From positions 1,178,001-1,242,000 of the forward strand of contig NZ_CP073346.1 of the NCBI RefSeq assembly GCF_024397895.1: 64,000 bases of DNA. The letters run 5' to 3'. Below are positions 9,463-18,540 of the stretch, in pieces. The notes below the pieces were generated by a model that was not told the origin of the DNA, made no database searches, and saw only the letters and a program-made list of their open reading frames with translations. Position 1 is the stretch's first letter. Each line of letters starts with the position of its first letter. The stretch comes from Pseudomonas benzenivorans (lineage in GTDB: Bacteria; Pseudomonadota; Gammaproteobacteria; Pseudomonadales; Pseudomonadaceae). A program made the translations under genes and the position numbers.

Positions 9463-10494
9463 ATGCCCAAGCTCACCTCGCTGCTGCTCAGGCGGCTGCG
9501 CAAAGACTATCAACTGTCCATCATCACCCTGATGGGCCTGTTCGGCGTCCTGGCCGTTACGCCTTACGCGGTGTACCGCTTCGTCCAAGGCAACTACCTG
9601 GTCAGCATCGCCGACAGCATCATCGTGCTGTCGACCATCTTCGCCGTGCTCCACGCCTGGCGGACCGGCGACACGGTGAAACCGGGAATAGCGCTGGCGG
9701 TGATCTTCTCGGCGGGCGCCACGGTGATCGCCATCAACCTCGGGGTCAACGGCCTGTTCTGGATCTACCCGCTGACGCTCTTCAACTTCTTCATGGTTTC
9801 ACCGGGCAAGGCCATGGTGCTCATGCTCATGGTGCTGGCCTCCCTGCTCGGCCATGCCTTGTTGATTCCCGGCTCGGTATTCGAAAGCGACTACCAGATG
9901 ATGTCGTTCCTGGTCACCGGCCTGATGGCCAGCGTGTTGACCTGCATCTTCGCCTTCCGCACCCGCAGCCAGCGCGATCAGCTGCAGGCCATGGCGATCC
10001 TCGACCCGCTGACCGGTGCGCGCAATCGCCGGGCGATGAACGAAGAGCTCAGAATCGCCGTGTCCACCCATCGCCGCCATGGCAACAACTACGGTGTATT
10101 GGTGATGGACCTGGACCATTTCAAACAGATCAACGACAAGTTCGGCCATCCCGCAGGCGACCAGGTGCTGGTGGATTTCGTCGATCTGATCCAGCAGTCC
10201 TCGCGCCAGGAGAATCGCCTGTTCCGCTTCGGCGGCGAAGAGTTTCTCCTGCTCCTGCCCAATACCGACGTGCCGGCCCTGGAGGCCGCAGCCGCGCACC
10301 TGCAGCGTCAGGTCAGGGAAGACCTGCGCGGCCCCGGGGGGCCGGTGACCATGTCCGTGGGCGGCGCCATCCTGCGCACGGGCGAACCCTGGGAAGGCTG
10401 GCTGCAGCGCGCCGACGAACACCTGTACCAGGCGAAAAGTTCCGGTCGCAACTGCTCCATCATCGAAGCAAAGCCCGAGTCCCAGATCGCCTGA
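9463..10494 (+). CDS. membrane-bound diguanylate cyclase (GGDEF)
   Basis: A 343-residue protein: about six TM helices in residues 1-175 and a C-terminal GGDEF domain (about 180-335). The active-site motif is GGEEF (257-261), and DLDHFKQINDKFGHPAGD is present, so c-di-GMP synthesis is expected. The inhibitory site normally reading RxxD five residues before the motif is RQEN here (248-251), so product inhibition may be weak. No EAL domain is present. The TM region is of the multi-helix MASE-like kind and may sense a membrane or extracellular cue. Confidence 0.9.
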   Translation: MPKLTSLLLRRLRKDYQLSIITLMGLFGVLAVTPYAVYRFVQGNYLVSIADSIIVLSTIFAVLHAWRTGDTVKPGIALAVIFSAGATVIAINLGVNGLFWIYPLTLFNFFMVSPGKAMVLMLMVLASLLGHALLIPGSVFESDYQMMSFLVTGLMASVLTCIFAFRTRSQRDQLQAMAILDPLTGARNRRAMNEELRIAVSTHRRHGNNYGVLVMDLDHFKQINDKFGHPAGDQVLVDFVDLIQQSSRQENRLFRFGGEEFLLLLPNTDVPALEAAAAHLQRQVREDLRGPGGPVTMSVGGAILRTGEPWEGWLQRADEHLYQAKSSGRNCSIIEAKPESQIA

Positions 10495-10803
10495 ACCCTA
10501 AAGCTCCTGAGGCTGCCCCCGCCGTTTAGCGCCGCTGCGCTCAGTGGATGACCGACACCGCGACAAGAGCGGTGGCGAAGAACGCGCGATCACGCCTACT
10601 TGTCGTCGCTCAGGGCAGTCATTCACTGACGGGCAAGTTGGCCGAGGCTTCTCTGGAACAGGCTTTTCCGGGCGACAGGCGACCCAGGTAGAAGAACAGC
10701 GGCAGTCGCGATCAAGGTCCAGGGCCGTCCCTGCAGAGCGCTCGCCTGTAACAATCGGGTCGCTGGCCTGTCTACAGATCGAACCCTTGTGCAGAGACTC
10801 GCC
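10495..10803. other. intergenic region, no gene seen
   Basis: About 310 bases between the cyclase stop and the MsrB start. No convincing reading frame, terminator hairpin or repeat was found. It must contain the promoter for msrB-msrA, but no clear -35/-10 pair can be named. Confidence 0.4.
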
Positions 10804-11328
10804 ATGAAACGACGTTCCCTTCTCCAGGGCATGGCCCTGCTGCCAGCCCTGCCGCTGCTGGCCAGCCAGGTGCCACCGGGCCTGGCCGAAACCAAGACGG
10901 CCGGCATCACCGTGGTACCACTCGACAAGCCACACGAGGCCTGGCGCGAATTGCTGGCGCCCGATGCCTATGCGGTGCTGTTCGAGGAAGACACCGAGCG
11001 CCCCGGCAGCAGCCCGCTGAATCACGAAAAGCGCGCCGGCACCTACATCTGCGCCGCCTGCTACCTGCCGCTGTTCGACAGCCAGCACAAGTACGACAGC
11101 CGCACCGGCTGGCCGAGCTTCACCCAGTCGATCGAAGGCCATACCGGCTTCAAGCGTGACTTCAGGCTGATCTTCCCCCGCACCGAGTACCACTGCGCGC
11201 GCTGCGGCGGCCACCAGGGCCACCTGTTCAACGATGGCCCGGCACCCCGCGGCGAACGCTGGTGCAACAACGGCCTGGCCCTGCGCTTCGTTCCCCAGGG
11301 CGATGCCCTGCCCGCCCTGAGGAGTTGA
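10804..11328 (+). CDS. msrB: exported peptide-methionine (R)-S-oxide reductase MsrB
   Basis: A 174-residue protein with an N-terminal signal (MKRRSLLQGMALLPALPL) having a twin-arginine and hydrophobic core, so Tat or Sec export is likely. The MsrB fold follows, with zinc-binding CxxC pairs (CAAC and CARC), the substrate motif GWPSF and the catalytic cysteine in RWCNNGLALRF (Cys154). It reduces Met-R-sulfoxide in proteins, here probably in the periplasm. The ATG at 10804 is chosen because the signal begins there. The stop is two bases from the msrA start, so they form one operon. Confidence 0.9.
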   Translation: MKRRSLLQGMALLPALPLLASQVPPGLAETKTAGITVVPLDKPHEAWRELLAPDAYAVLFEEDTERPGSSPLNHEKRAGTYICAACYLPLFDSQHKYDSRTGWPSFTQSIEGHTGFKRDFRLIFPRTEYHCARCGGHQGHLFNDGPAPRGERWCNNGLALRFVPQGDALPALRS

Positions 11329-11330
11329 GC

Positions 11331-12002
11331 ATGAGACCTAAGCCGTTTCCCAGCCTCGGCCTCGGTGCATGGGCCGCCTTGCTGCTCGGCGCCCTGCTGC
11401 TCAGCGCCTGCAAACCCGGCGCGCCGCAGGTGCAGCAGGCGCAAGCCAGCGAGCCCAGCGACCTCGCCGCAGGCGAACAGGGCGTCGCGATCTTTGCCGG
11501 CGGCTGCTTCTGGTGCACCGAGGCGGACTTCGACAAGCTGCCCGGGGTGATTTCGACCACCTCCGGCTACACCGGCGGCCATGCCGCCAACCCCAGCTAC
11601 CAGCAGGTCTCCGCCGGCACCACCGGTCACACCGAGGCCGTGCGGGTCAACTACGACCCGCGCAAGATCGGCTACGCAGAACTGCTCGAATACTTCTGGC
11701 CGACCATCGACCCGCTGACCGCCAATGCCCAGTTCTGCGACCATGGCTCGCAATACCGCAGCGCGATCTTCTACGGCAACCCCGAGGAAAAGGCCCTGGC
11801 CGAAGCCTCGAAAGCCGCCTTGCAGGCCTCGGGCCGCTTCGACCGGCCGATCGTCACGGAAATTTTGCCCACCTCGACCTTCTACCCGGCCGAGGAGTAC
11901 CACCAGGACTATCACCGCAAAAACCCGCTGCGCTACACCTACTACCGCAATGGTTGCGGCCGCGACGACCGGCTCGAGCAGCTGTGGGGCAAGCAGCACT
12001 GA
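11331..12002 (+). CDS. msrA: lipoprotein peptide-methionine (S)-S-oxide reductase MsrA
   Basis: A 223-residue MsrA. The N-terminus carries a lipoprotein signal with the lipobox LLSAC (Cys27), then a linker and the MsrA catalytic motif GGCFWCTE (catalytic Cys59), GYTGGH, HTEAV and QYRSAIF. It reduces Met-S-sulfoxide. Together with the adjacent exported MsrB it forms a two-stereoisomer repair unit outside the cytoplasm; the electron donor in the periplasm is not encoded here. Confidence 0.92.
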   Translation: MRPKPFPSLGLGAWAALLLGALLLSACKPGAPQVQQAQASEPSDLAAGEQGVAIFAGGCFWCTEADFDKLPGVISTTSGYTGGHAANPSYQQVSAGTTGHTEAVRVNYDPRKIGYAELLEYFWPTIDPLTANAQFCDHGSQYRSAIFYGNPEEKALAEASKAALQASGRFDRPIVTEILPTSTFYPAEEYHQDYHRKNPLRYTYYRNGCGRDDRLEQLWGKQH

Positions 12003-12061
12003 GCTGGCACCCGCGCCGACTCGGGCCATGAGAGCCCGATCGGCCGTGGGGAAACAGCCTG

Positions 12062-12090
12062 ACGGCGGCCAATGGCCGCCGTTTTGCTTT
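12062..12090 (+). terminator. intrinsic terminator after msrA
   Basis: A 9-bp perfect stem (ACGGCGGCC / GGCCGCCGT) with loop AAT is followed by TTTGCTTT. It lies 60 bases after msrA and 42 bases before dapE, separating the two transcription units. Confidence 0.75.
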
Positions 12091-12131
12091 AAGATGGCGG
12101 CCTTTCCGCTAGACGCCGCCCTGGAGCCGCA

Positions 12132-13286
12132 ATGACTGCCCCCGCCTCGCCCCTATCCGCCACCCTGGAGCTCGCCTGCGATCTGATTCGCCGTCCTTCC
12201 GTCACGCCGGTCGATGAAGGCTGCCAGGAACTGATGATGCGCCGCCTGCAAGCCGCCGGCTTCGCGGTCGAGCCGATGCGCATCGAGGAAGTGGACAACT
12301 TCTGGGCCAGCCACGGCGAGCAGGACGGTCCGGTGCTCTGTTTCGCAGGCCACACCGACGTGGTGCCGACCGGCCCGCTGCAGGCCTGGCAGCACCAGCC
12401 GTTCGACGCCCTGATCGACGAGCACGGCATGCTCTGCGGCCGCGGCGCCGCCGACATGAAGGGCAGCCTGGCGTCGATGATCATCGCGGTGGAGCGTTTC
12501 GTCGCCGACCACCCCAAGCACAAGGGGCGTATCGCCTTCCTCATCACCAGCGACGAAGAAGGCCCGGCCCAGCACGGCACCAAGGCGGTGATCGAGCGCC
12601 TGGCGGCGCGCCAGGAGCGCCTGGACTGGTGCATCGTCGGCGAACCCTCGAGCACCTCGCTGGTCGGCGACGTGGTCAAGAACGGTCGCCGCGGCTCCCT
12701 CGGCGCCAAGCTCACGGTGCGCGGCGTGCAGGGCCACGTGGCCTACCCGCACCTGGCCAAGAACCCCATCCACCTGGCCGCACCGGCCCTGGCCGAAATG
12801 GCCGCCGAGCACTGGGACGACGGCAACGACTTCTTTCCGCCGACCAGCTTCCAGGTCTCCAACCTCAACTCCGGCACCGGCGCCACCAACGTGATCCCGG
12901 GCGAGCTGCAGGCGATCTTCAACTTCCGCTTCTCCACCGAGTCGACGGTCGAGGGCCTGCAGAAGCGCGTCGAGGCCATTCTCGACAAGCACGGCCTGGA
13001 CTACCACGTGGAGTGGGCGCTGTCCGGCCTGCCGTTCCTCACCGAGCCCGGCGCCCTGCTGGATGCCGTGGCCGCCAGCATCAAGACGGTGACCGGCCGC
13101 GAGACCACGCCGAGCACCAGCGGCGGCACCTCCGATGGCCGCTTTATCGCCACCCTGGGCACCCAGGTGGTCGAACTCGGCCCGGTCAACGCGACCATCC
13201 ACCAGATCAACGAGCGGGTGCTGGCCAGCGACCTGGATGTGCTGACCGAAATCTACTACCAGACCCTCGTCAAGCTGCTCGCCTGA
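12132..13286 (+). CDS. dapE: succinyl-diaminopimelate desuccinylase DapE
   Basis: A 384-residue M20-family zinc hydrolase that converts N-succinyl-LL-DAP to LL-DAP in lysine and peptidoglycan synthesis. Metal and catalytic motifs are intact: [12 protein letters not shown] (His), GRGAADMKG (Asp), [11 protein letters not shown] (catalytic Glu and Glu ligand) and a C-terminal His in NATIHQINE. The insert dimerisation domain occupies about 180-295. The length matches the family. Its stop overlaps the rlmA start by one base. The order dapE-rlmA-hypothetical-csp matches PAO1 as I recall it. Confidence 0.95.
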   Translation: MTAPASPLSATLELACDLIRRPSVTPVDEGCQELMMRRLQAAGFAVEPMRIEEVDNFWASHGEQDGPVLCFAGHTDVVPTGPLQAWQHQPFDALIDEHGMLCGRGAADMKGSLASMIIAVERFVADHPKHKGRIAFLITSDEEGPAQHGTKAVIERLAARQERLDWCIVGEPSSTSLVGDVVKNGRRGSLGAKLTVRGVQGHVAYPHLAKNPIHLAAPALAEMAAEHWDDGNDFFPPTSFQVSNLNSGTGATNVIPGELQAIFNFRFSTESTVEGLQKRVEAILDKHGLDYHVEWALSGLPFLTEPGALLDAVAASIKTVTGRETTPSTSGGTSDGRFIATLGTQVVELGPVNATIHQINERVLASDLDVLTEIYYQTLVKLLA

Positions 13287-14095
13287 TGCTCAGCTGTCCG
13301 ATCTGCCAGGACGCCCTGAGCGCGGTCGACAACGGCGTGGCCTGCCCCGCCGGCCACCGCTTCGACCGCGCGCGCCAGGGTTACCTGAACCTGCTGCCGG
13401 TGCAGCACAAGAACAGCCGCGACCCCGGCGATAACGCCGCCATGGTCGAGGCGCGGCGGCGCTTTCTCGAGGGCGGCCACTATGCCCCGCTGGCCCTGCG
13501 CCTGGCCGAACTGGCCGCCGCCCAGGCGCCCGAGCGCTGGCTGGATATCGGCTGCGGCGAAGGCTATTACACCGCGCAGCTCGCCGAGGCCCTGCCCCAG
13601 GCCGAGGCCGAGGGCTATGCCCTGGACATCTCCCGCGAAGCGATCAAGCGCGCCTGCAAGCGCGCCCCGCAGCTCGAATGGCTGGTGGCGAGCATGGCCC
13701 GGGTTCCCCTGGCTGACGCCAGCTGCCAGCTGCTGGCCAGCGTGTTCAGTCCCCTCGACTGGCGGGAAGCCCGGCGCCTGCTTGCCCCCGGCGGCGGCCT
13801 GCTGCGCATGGGGCCCAGCCGCGAGCACTTGCTGGAACTGCGCCAGAAACTCTATGACGAGGTGCGTGACTACGACGATCAGAAGCACCTCGAGTTGATA
13901 CCCGAAGGCATGCGCCTGGCCCACAGCGAGACCCTGCGCTTCGCCCTGCCGCTGGCCAGTGCCGAGGCCCGTGCCGACCTGCTGGCGATGACCCCCCACG
14001 GCTGGCGCGCCAGCGTCGAGCGGCGTAACGCGGTGATCGCCGCGCCGTTCGAGGTGACCGTCGCCATACGCTACGATTGGATCGAGAAACTCTAG
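13286..14095 (+). CDS. rlmA: 23S rRNA (guanine-N1)-methyltransferase RlmA
   Basis: A 269-residue SAM methyltransferase. The N-terminus has a zinc-binding element (CPIC and CPAGHRFD) followed by RQGYLNLLP, typical of RlmA(I), which methylates G745 of 23S rRNA. The SAM motif I is WLDIGCGEGYYT. Translation starts on ATG 13286 within the dapE stop (TGATG), so it is translationally coupled. Confidence 0.92.
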   Translation: MLSCPICQDALSAVDNGVACPAGHRFDRARQGYLNLLPVQHKNSRDPGDNAAMVEARRRFLEGGHYAPLALRLAELAAAQAPERWLDIGCGEGYYTAQLAEALPQAEAEGYALDISREAIKRACKRAPQLEWLVASMARVPLADASCQLLASVFSPLDWREARRLLAPGGGLLRMGPSREHLLELRQKLYDEVRDYDDQKHLELIPEGMRLAHSETLRFALPLASAEARADLLAMTPHGWRASVERRNAVIAAPFEVTVAIRYDWIEKL

Positions 14096-14106
14096 GGACC
14101 TGCCCC

Positions 14107-14478
14107 ATGCGCCAACCGGATATCGAGATTTACCTGAAGGATGCCGAGCATCAGGCCGTCGCCGACTGGCTGGGCCAGGCCATCGGCCCCTGTACGCCCT
14201 GGCAGCAGAAGGGCCAGACCTTCAAATGCCGCGCCGGCGAGGTGCCGGTAACCTGGCTGCCGAAGGCCGTCGGCAAATGGCACAGCCTCTTCCTGGAAAG
14301 CGACGCCACGCCCTGGGAGGACGACCTGGCCTGCGCCCAGGCGGCCTTCGCCGCGCTGCAGGTCGAGGTGCGCTGTGCCCCCGGCGGCTGGCAGGAAGAG
14401 GAAAGCGACGAGCAGGCCGACCGCTGGCTGCGCATCAGCGCCGATGGCGTCGAAGAGATCACCTGGCGCACCGGCTGA
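14107..14478 (+). CDS. conserved hypothetical protein
   Basis: A 123-residue acidic soluble protein starting MRQPDIEIYLKDAE, with conserved-looking WL, FKCRAGEVPVTWLP and GKWHSLFLESDATPWEDD segments. No signal or TM segment is seen and the function is unknown. It is 11 bases after rlmA and likely co-transcribed with dapE-rlmA; an equivalent gene sits at this place in PAO1 (from memory). Confidence 0.78.
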   Translation: MRQPDIEIYLKDAEHQAVADWLGQAIGPCTPWQQKGQTFKCRAGEVPVTWLPKAVGKWHSLFLESDATPWEDDLACAQAAFAALQVEVRCAPGGWQEEESDEQADRWLRISADGVEEITWRTG

Positions 14479-14508
14479 CGCCGATTCCAGGCGCTAAGCG
14501 TGCAAACA

Positions 14509-14536
14509 AAAAAGCCCGTCGATGACGGGCTTTTTT
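14509..14536. terminator. bidirectional terminator between dapE operon and csp
   Basis: AAAAAAGCCCGTC-GAT-GACGGGCTTTTTT: a GC stem with an A-run before and a T-run after, so it can end both the rightward dapE operon and the leftward cold-shock transcript. Confidence 0.88.
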
Positions 14537-14549
14537 GTGCGGCCGGGAT

Positions 14550-14759
14550 TCAGATTGCGGCCACGTCTTCGGCCTGCAGGCCTTTCTGGCCCTGGGTCAC
14601 CGCGAACTCGACCTTCTGCCCTTCGACCAGGGAGCGGTGGCCGTCGCCACGGATGGCCCGATAGTGCACGAACACATCGGCGCCGCTCTCGCGCTGGATA
14701 AAGCCATAACCCTTGGAATCATTGAACCACTTGACGGTTCCAGTCTCACGATCAGCCAT
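14550..14759 (-). CDS. cold-shock domain protein (CspA family)
   Basis: A 69-residue single cold-shock domain that binds single-stranded RNA and DNA. The RNP1 motif KGYGFI and RNP2-like DVFVHY are present, along with the opening [15 protein letters not shown]. The start ATG 14759 follows a GGAGAG ribosome-binding site. The leader from the likely promoter is about 140 bases, as in other csp mRNAs whose leaders control cold induction. Confidence 0.92.
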   Translation of the reverse strand: MADRETGTVKWFNDSKGYGFIQRESGADVFVHYRAIRGDGHRSLVEGQKVEFAVTQGQKGLQAEDVAAI

Positions 14760-14907
14760 TACTACACTCTCCAACTCGCAGTTTTTTATTGTCCCGTAAA
14801 GGCGCTTCGACGGTTCGGTGCACACGTTGTTCCAGTCATGCCCGACCTCGCCGAAGCAGGCGCGGAGCGGGTACAAACGATGGCGTTAAAACAACGACCG
14901 CTGCCGG

Positions 14908-14936
14908 AGTATAAAGCAAGCCCGGAGCCTGAAAAG
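14908..14936 (-). promoter_or_regulatory. probable csp promoter
   Basis: On the minus strand a TATACT -10 (14908-14913) lies 17 bases from a weak CTTTTC -35 (14931-14936). It would start transcription near 14901 and give a long 5' leader of about 140 bases before the csp start. Inferred from sequence only. Confidence 0.45.
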
Positions 14937-14949
14937 CACTTTTTTGATC

Positions 14950-14990
14950 GGGCTGAGAGCCATGCGGCACTAAGCTCTCAGCCCTTTTTT
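14950..14990 (+). terminator. orphan + strand intrinsic terminator
   Basis: A perfect 11-bp stem GGGCTGAGAGC / GCTCTCAGCCC with a 13-base loop is followed by TTTTTT. The T-run exists only in the + orientation; in the minus orientation the stem is followed by GATCAAAAAA, so it is not a good terminator for the leftward ABC operon. Confidence 0.75.
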
Positions 14991-15037
14991 GAGGACTCCG
15001 TCAATGGCCTTCCGACGCTGCCCGGACAGCCCCGCCA

Positions 15038-16873
15038 TCAACCCTGCCGACGCCGCCGCCACAGCCACAGCGCCAGCACGCCGAGGGTCAGCAACAGCGG
15101 CACCAGGGCGATGTTGACGAACTTCAGGGTCCGCCCCAGTGCCTCGATATCGGCGTTGAGCCGATAGCGCACGTCGCGCAGCTCCTTGCGGATCTTCAGT
15201 TTCTCCTGGAGGAACTGCTGCACCGTGGCCTGCTGTTCAGGACTCAGCTCCAGCGCCTTGCTCGGGTCGTCGCTGCGCTGCAGGGCGGCGAGCTTCTGCT
15301 CGGTGTCGGCCAGGCGCGCCTGCAGCGCCTGCTCCTTCTCGCGGAAGCGCGCCTCGGCCTCGCGCTGCAGTGCCTCGACCACCTCGAACGGCCGGCTGAA
15401 GCGGCCGCGTGAACGCACGCTGATCAGCGCCTCGGAACCGCTCAGGTTGTCCAGCGCGTTGATCGCGAAGCCGGCGTTGTCCGCCCAGGGCTGCGGGATG
15501 CGCTGGCCGAAGAAGTCCTGCACCTGCACCCACATGCGATCGCTCAGCAGGTCGGTATCGGCCACCACGATGACGTTGATGTTGTCCGCCTGCTTGAGAC
15601 CGTCCTTGCGCCCCTCGATGCCGTCCGGGTAGGCCGACTGCGCCGGCCCGCTGATACGCGCGGCGAGGGTGTAGCGTTCGCCGGTCGGCTGCAGCTCGCG
15701 GATCAGCTCCTCGGGGTTCTGCAGCAGGCCGAAGCGTTTGACATCGAAGGGCATCGCGTACTGCGAACTCTGGATCAGGGGGATGAAGCGGGTCTTGGCG
15801 TCTTCCAGCGGTTCGAGCATGCCGGCGGTGGCCACGGTCAGGTTCTCCAGCGCCGCGGTGCTGATATCGTCCTGGTCCAGGGCATTCTTCGGCAGGCTCA
15901 GCCAGGCGGCATGGCGCACCGGCCGCTCGCCCTGGCCCATGCTCACGGCCATGGCGTAGGCACCGTCGCCAAGCACCTGATCGGGCAGCATGCGCAGGCC
16001 CCAGGACTTGAACAGCGGCCCCAGGTCGGAGGACTTGTCGAGGGCCATTTCCCCGGGCAGCTCGGCCAGGGTATCGGCTTCGCTGAACGGGTCGACAAAG
16101 GCCAGCAGCTTGCCGCCGCGCAGGACGAACTGATCGATGGCGTAGAGGGTCTGCTGCGGCAGGTGCTTCGGGTGCACCAGCAGCAGCACCGAGACCTTCT
16201 CGGGAATCTGATCGATGTCGGTTTTCAGGCTCTCGATCTTGAACAGCTGGCGGATCTCCTCCATGACCATCCAGGGCGGCGTCGGCTGGCGCGCCATCAT
16301 GTCGAAGCCGCCGTTGATCTGCAGCCCCGCGAGCACGCCGACCACCGGCCGCTCGGGCTCGGCCAGGCTCTGCACCAGGCGGCTGAGTTCGTACTCGAGG
16401 AACTCCTCCTGATCCAGGGCGAAGAACGGGATGACCTGGGTATCGCCCCGGGCGTTCTTGCCGGCCAGGCCGAAATAGAGCGAATCGCCACCCTGCTGCA
16501 GCGGGATGGCCTGCAGGCCGAATTCGGCGGCCCTGTCCTCGTCCTCGGAGAAGGGCTCGGGGTCGATCACCTGCAGCTTGAGCTGGCCGTCGGCCTCGCG
16601 CTGGTAGGCCCTGAGCATCTCCTCCACGCGGCTGGCGTAGGTGCGCAGTGCCGGCAGGTCCTTGGCCAGGCCGTCGGAGTAGAAGAAGCTCAGTTCGATC
16701 GGCTCCTCCAGGCTGCCGAGTATCTGCTCGGTGCCGGCGGAAATGGTGTAGAGCTTCTGTTCGGTCAGGTCCAGGCGGGCGCCACTGAGGCCCAATCCGG
16801 CGAACAGGTTGAAGGCAAGAAACGCCAGGGCGATGAGCACCAGCCCGGCGCTGGAATACATCAGCTTTTTCAT
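15038..16873 (-). CDS. GldG-like auxiliary subunit of ABC transporter
   Basis: A 611-residue protein with an N-terminal TM helix (about 8-28), a large extracytoplasmic ABC_transp_aux domain (DLTEQKLYTIS at the start, typical of GldG), a coiled coil rich in E, Q, R and A (about 490-580) and a C-terminal TM helix followed by WLWRRRRQG. In Bacteroidetes GldG serves gliding; in Pseudomonas the homologous operon has no established role. It is the last gene of ATPase-permease-auxiliary and matches the genes next to plsB in PAO1 (PA3670-PA3672, from memory). Confidence 0.85.
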   Translation of the reverse strand: MKKLMYSSAGLVLIALAFLAFNLFAGLGLSGARLDLTEQKLYTISAGTEQILGSLEEPIELSFFYSDGLAKDLPALRTYASRVEEMLRAYQREADGQLKLQVIDPEPFSEDEDRAAEFGLQAIPLQQGGDSLYFGLAGKNARGDTQVIPFFALDQEEFLEYELSRLVQSLAEPERPVVGVLAGLQINGGFDMMARQPTPPWMVMEEIRQLFKIESLKTDIDQIPEKVSVLLLVHPKHLPQQTLYAIDQFVLRGGKLLAFVDPFSEADTLAELPGEMALDKSSDLGPLFKSWGLRMLPDQVLGDGAYAMAVSMGQGERPVRHAAWLSLPKNALDQDDISTAALENLTVATAGMLEPLEDAKTRFIPLIQSSQYAMPFDVKRFGLLQNPEELIRELQPTGERYTLAARISGPAQSAYPDGIEGRKDGLKQADNINVIVVADTDLLSDRMWVQVQDFFGQRIPQPWADNAGFAINALDNLSGSEALISVRSRGRFSRPFEVVEALQREAEARFREKEQALQARLADTEQKLAALQRSDDPSKALELSPEQQATVQQFLQEKLKIRKELRDVRYRLNADIEALGRTLKFVNIALVPLLLTLGVLALWLWRRRRQG

Positions 16874-16885
16874 CGGCGCAGGTCC

Positions 16886-17620
16886 TCAGTCGGCTTTCTT
16901 CAGGTCGATGACCACCGCGGTCGCGGCCAGCCAGGCGGCGATCAGGGTGAGGAAATACAGCAGGTCGCGCAGGTCGATCACGCCCTTGCTGATGGCATCG
17001 AAACGGGTCAGGAAGCTCAGCGAAGCGACGGCGTCGACCCACCACTGCGGCGCCCAGCCGCTGAAGGCATCGAGCACCATGGGAAAACCGCTGACGATGA
17101 ACAGGAAGCACAGGCCCACGGCGAGGATGAAGGCGATCACCTGATTCTTCGCCAGGGCCGACATGCACGAGCCAATCGACAGGTAGGCGCCGGCCAGCAG
17201 CCAGCTGCCCAGGTAGCCGGTGACGATGGCGCCATTGTCCGGCTCGCCCAGGTAGTTGACCGTGATGACCATCGGGAAGGTCAGCAACAGGGCCAGGCCG
17301 GCGAACACCCAGGCGGCGAGGAACTTGCCGGTGACCGCCTCGAAACGGCTGATCGGCAGGGTCATCAGCAGCTCGATGGAGCCGGACTTGCGCTCCTCGG
17401 CCCACAGGCGCATGGCGATGGCCGGCACCAGGAACAGGTACAACCAGGGGTGGAAGTTGAAGAAGGGCGCCAGGTTGGCCTGACCGCTCTCGAAGAAGCC
17501 GCCCAGGTAGAAGGTGAACACCCCGGACAGCACCAGGAAGATCACGATGAACACGTAGGCCAGCGGCGTGGCGAAATAGCTCGCCAGCTCGCGTTTGAAG
17601 ATAACCGACAGCTGCGTCAT
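16886..17620 (-). CDS. ABC-2 type permease (GldF-like)
   Basis: A 244-residue membrane protein with six TM segments. It opens [19 protein letters not shown], typical of ABC-2 permeases of the NosY/GldF type, and contains the conserved EERKSGSIELLMTLPIS loop. The gene starts within the ATPase stop (4-base overlap) and is 12 bases before the auxiliary gene, so the three form one transporter. Confidence 0.88.
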   Translation of the reverse strand: MTQLSVIFKRELASYFATPLAYVFIVIFLVLSGVFTFYLGGFFESGQANLAPFFNFHPWLYLFLVPAIAMRLWAEERKSGSIELLMTLPISRFEAVTGKFLAAWVFAGLALLLTFPMVITVNYLGEPDNGAIVTGYLGSWLLAGAYLSIGSCMSALAKNQVIAFILAVGLCFLFIVSGFPMVLDAFSGWAPQWWVDAVASLSFLTRFDAISKGVIDLRDLLYFLTLIAAWLAATAVVIDLKKAD

Positions 17621-18540
17621 ACCACCTCCCCTCGGGTCAGGCTGCGGAACACCTCGTCCAGGCGGCCGCGCTCGACATTCAACTCCTTGATCCTCCAGCC
17701 GCGCTCGGCGATCAACCGATTGACCTGGGGGAAGATCACCTGGCCCGGCCTGGCCAGCACGCTCAGGCTGTGTTCCTGGGCATTGGCCTCCACCCCGAGC
17801 ACCCCGGGCAGGGTCGCCAGGGCGTCATGGTCCAGCGGCTCCTCGGCCAGCAGGGTCACCGCCTGGTGGTAGCGCGAGCGGCTCTCCAGTTCCAGCGGCG
17901 TGCCATCGGCCAGCAGGCGGCCGTGGGCGATCACCACGGCGCGGGTGCACACGGCCGAGACCTCCTCGAGGATGTGGGTCGAGATGATGACGATCTTGTC
18001 CCGGGCCAGGCCCTGGATCAGCTTGCGCACCTGGTGCTTCTGGTTCGGGTCGAGGCCGTCGGTGGGCTCGTCGAGGATCAGCACCCGCGGATCGTGCAGA
18101 ATCGCCTGGGCCAGGCCGACCCGGCGCTTGAAGCCCTTGGACAGGGTCTCGATGGTTTGCCCCAGGACCTTTTCCAGTTCCACCTGGGCCACCGCGTGCT
18201 GGACCCGCTGCAGTTTCTCCTTGCCGCGATAGCCGCGGACCTCGGCGATGAACTGCAAGAAGCCCTGGACCGTCATGTCGCCATAGCAGGGCGCGCCCTC
18301 CGGCAGATAACCGATCTGCCGCTGGGCCTTGCGCGTGTCCTTCTGGATGTCGAAACCGAGGATGCTGGCGCTGCCGGAGGTCGGCGCGAGAAAGCCGGTG
18401 AGCATCTTCATGGTGGTGGACTTGCCGGCGCCGTTGGGGCCGAGAAAGCCCAGCACTTCACCGGGCTGCACGCGGAAGGACAGATTGTCCACCGCGGTGT
18501 GCTGTGCAAAACGCTTCGTAAGATTTGTTATCTCGATCAT
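17617..18540 (-). CDS. ABC transporter ATP-binding protein (GldA-like)
   Basis: A 307-residue ATPase: Walker [14 protein letters not shown], signature [14 protein letters not shown] (LSKGF variant usual in ABC-2 ATPases), Walker [16 protein letters not shown] and the switch His in [11 protein letters not shown]-terminal extension (about 220-307) follows, as in GldA/NatA proteins. First gene of the operon; its promoter region is shared with the divergent plsB. Confidence 0.9.
   Translation of the reverse strand: MIEITNLTKRFAQHTAVDNLSFRVQPGEVLGFLGPNGAGKSTTMKMLTGFLAPTSGSASILGFDIQKDTRKAQRQIGYLPEGAPCYGDMTVQGFLQFIAEVRGYRGKEKLQRVQHAVAQVELEKVLGQTIETLSKGFKRRVGLAQAILHDPRVLILDEPTDGLDPNQKHQVRKLIQGLARDKIVIISTHILEEVSAVCTRAVVIAHGRLLADGTPLELESRSRYHQAVTLLAEEPLDHDALATLPGVLGVEANAQEHSLSVLARPGQVIFPQVNRLIAERGWRIKELNVERGRLDEVFRSLTRGEVV

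Larger units (their letters stand above)
14886..14990 (+). ncRNA. candidate small RNA divergent from csp
   Basis: A strong + strand intrinsic terminator at 14950-14990 has no + strand gene in front of it. Upstream there is a possible promoter, TTAAAA (14886-14891), 18 bases, TATAAA (14910-14915), overlapping the csp -10 on the other strand. The transcript would be about 70 bases (from about 14922) and end in the hairpin plus U6. The RNA is a proposal, not shown. Confidence 0.35.

Noticed and set aside
14950..14990. Hairpin as terminator of the leftward GldG-like operon
   Set aside because: In the minus direction the stem is followed by GATCAAAAAA, not a U-run; the T-run is only on the + strand.
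15237..17405. 722-codon frame across the GldG-like and permease genes on the same strand
   Set aside because: It is the off-frame reading of two real genes, rich in Arg/Gly/Pro, without domains.
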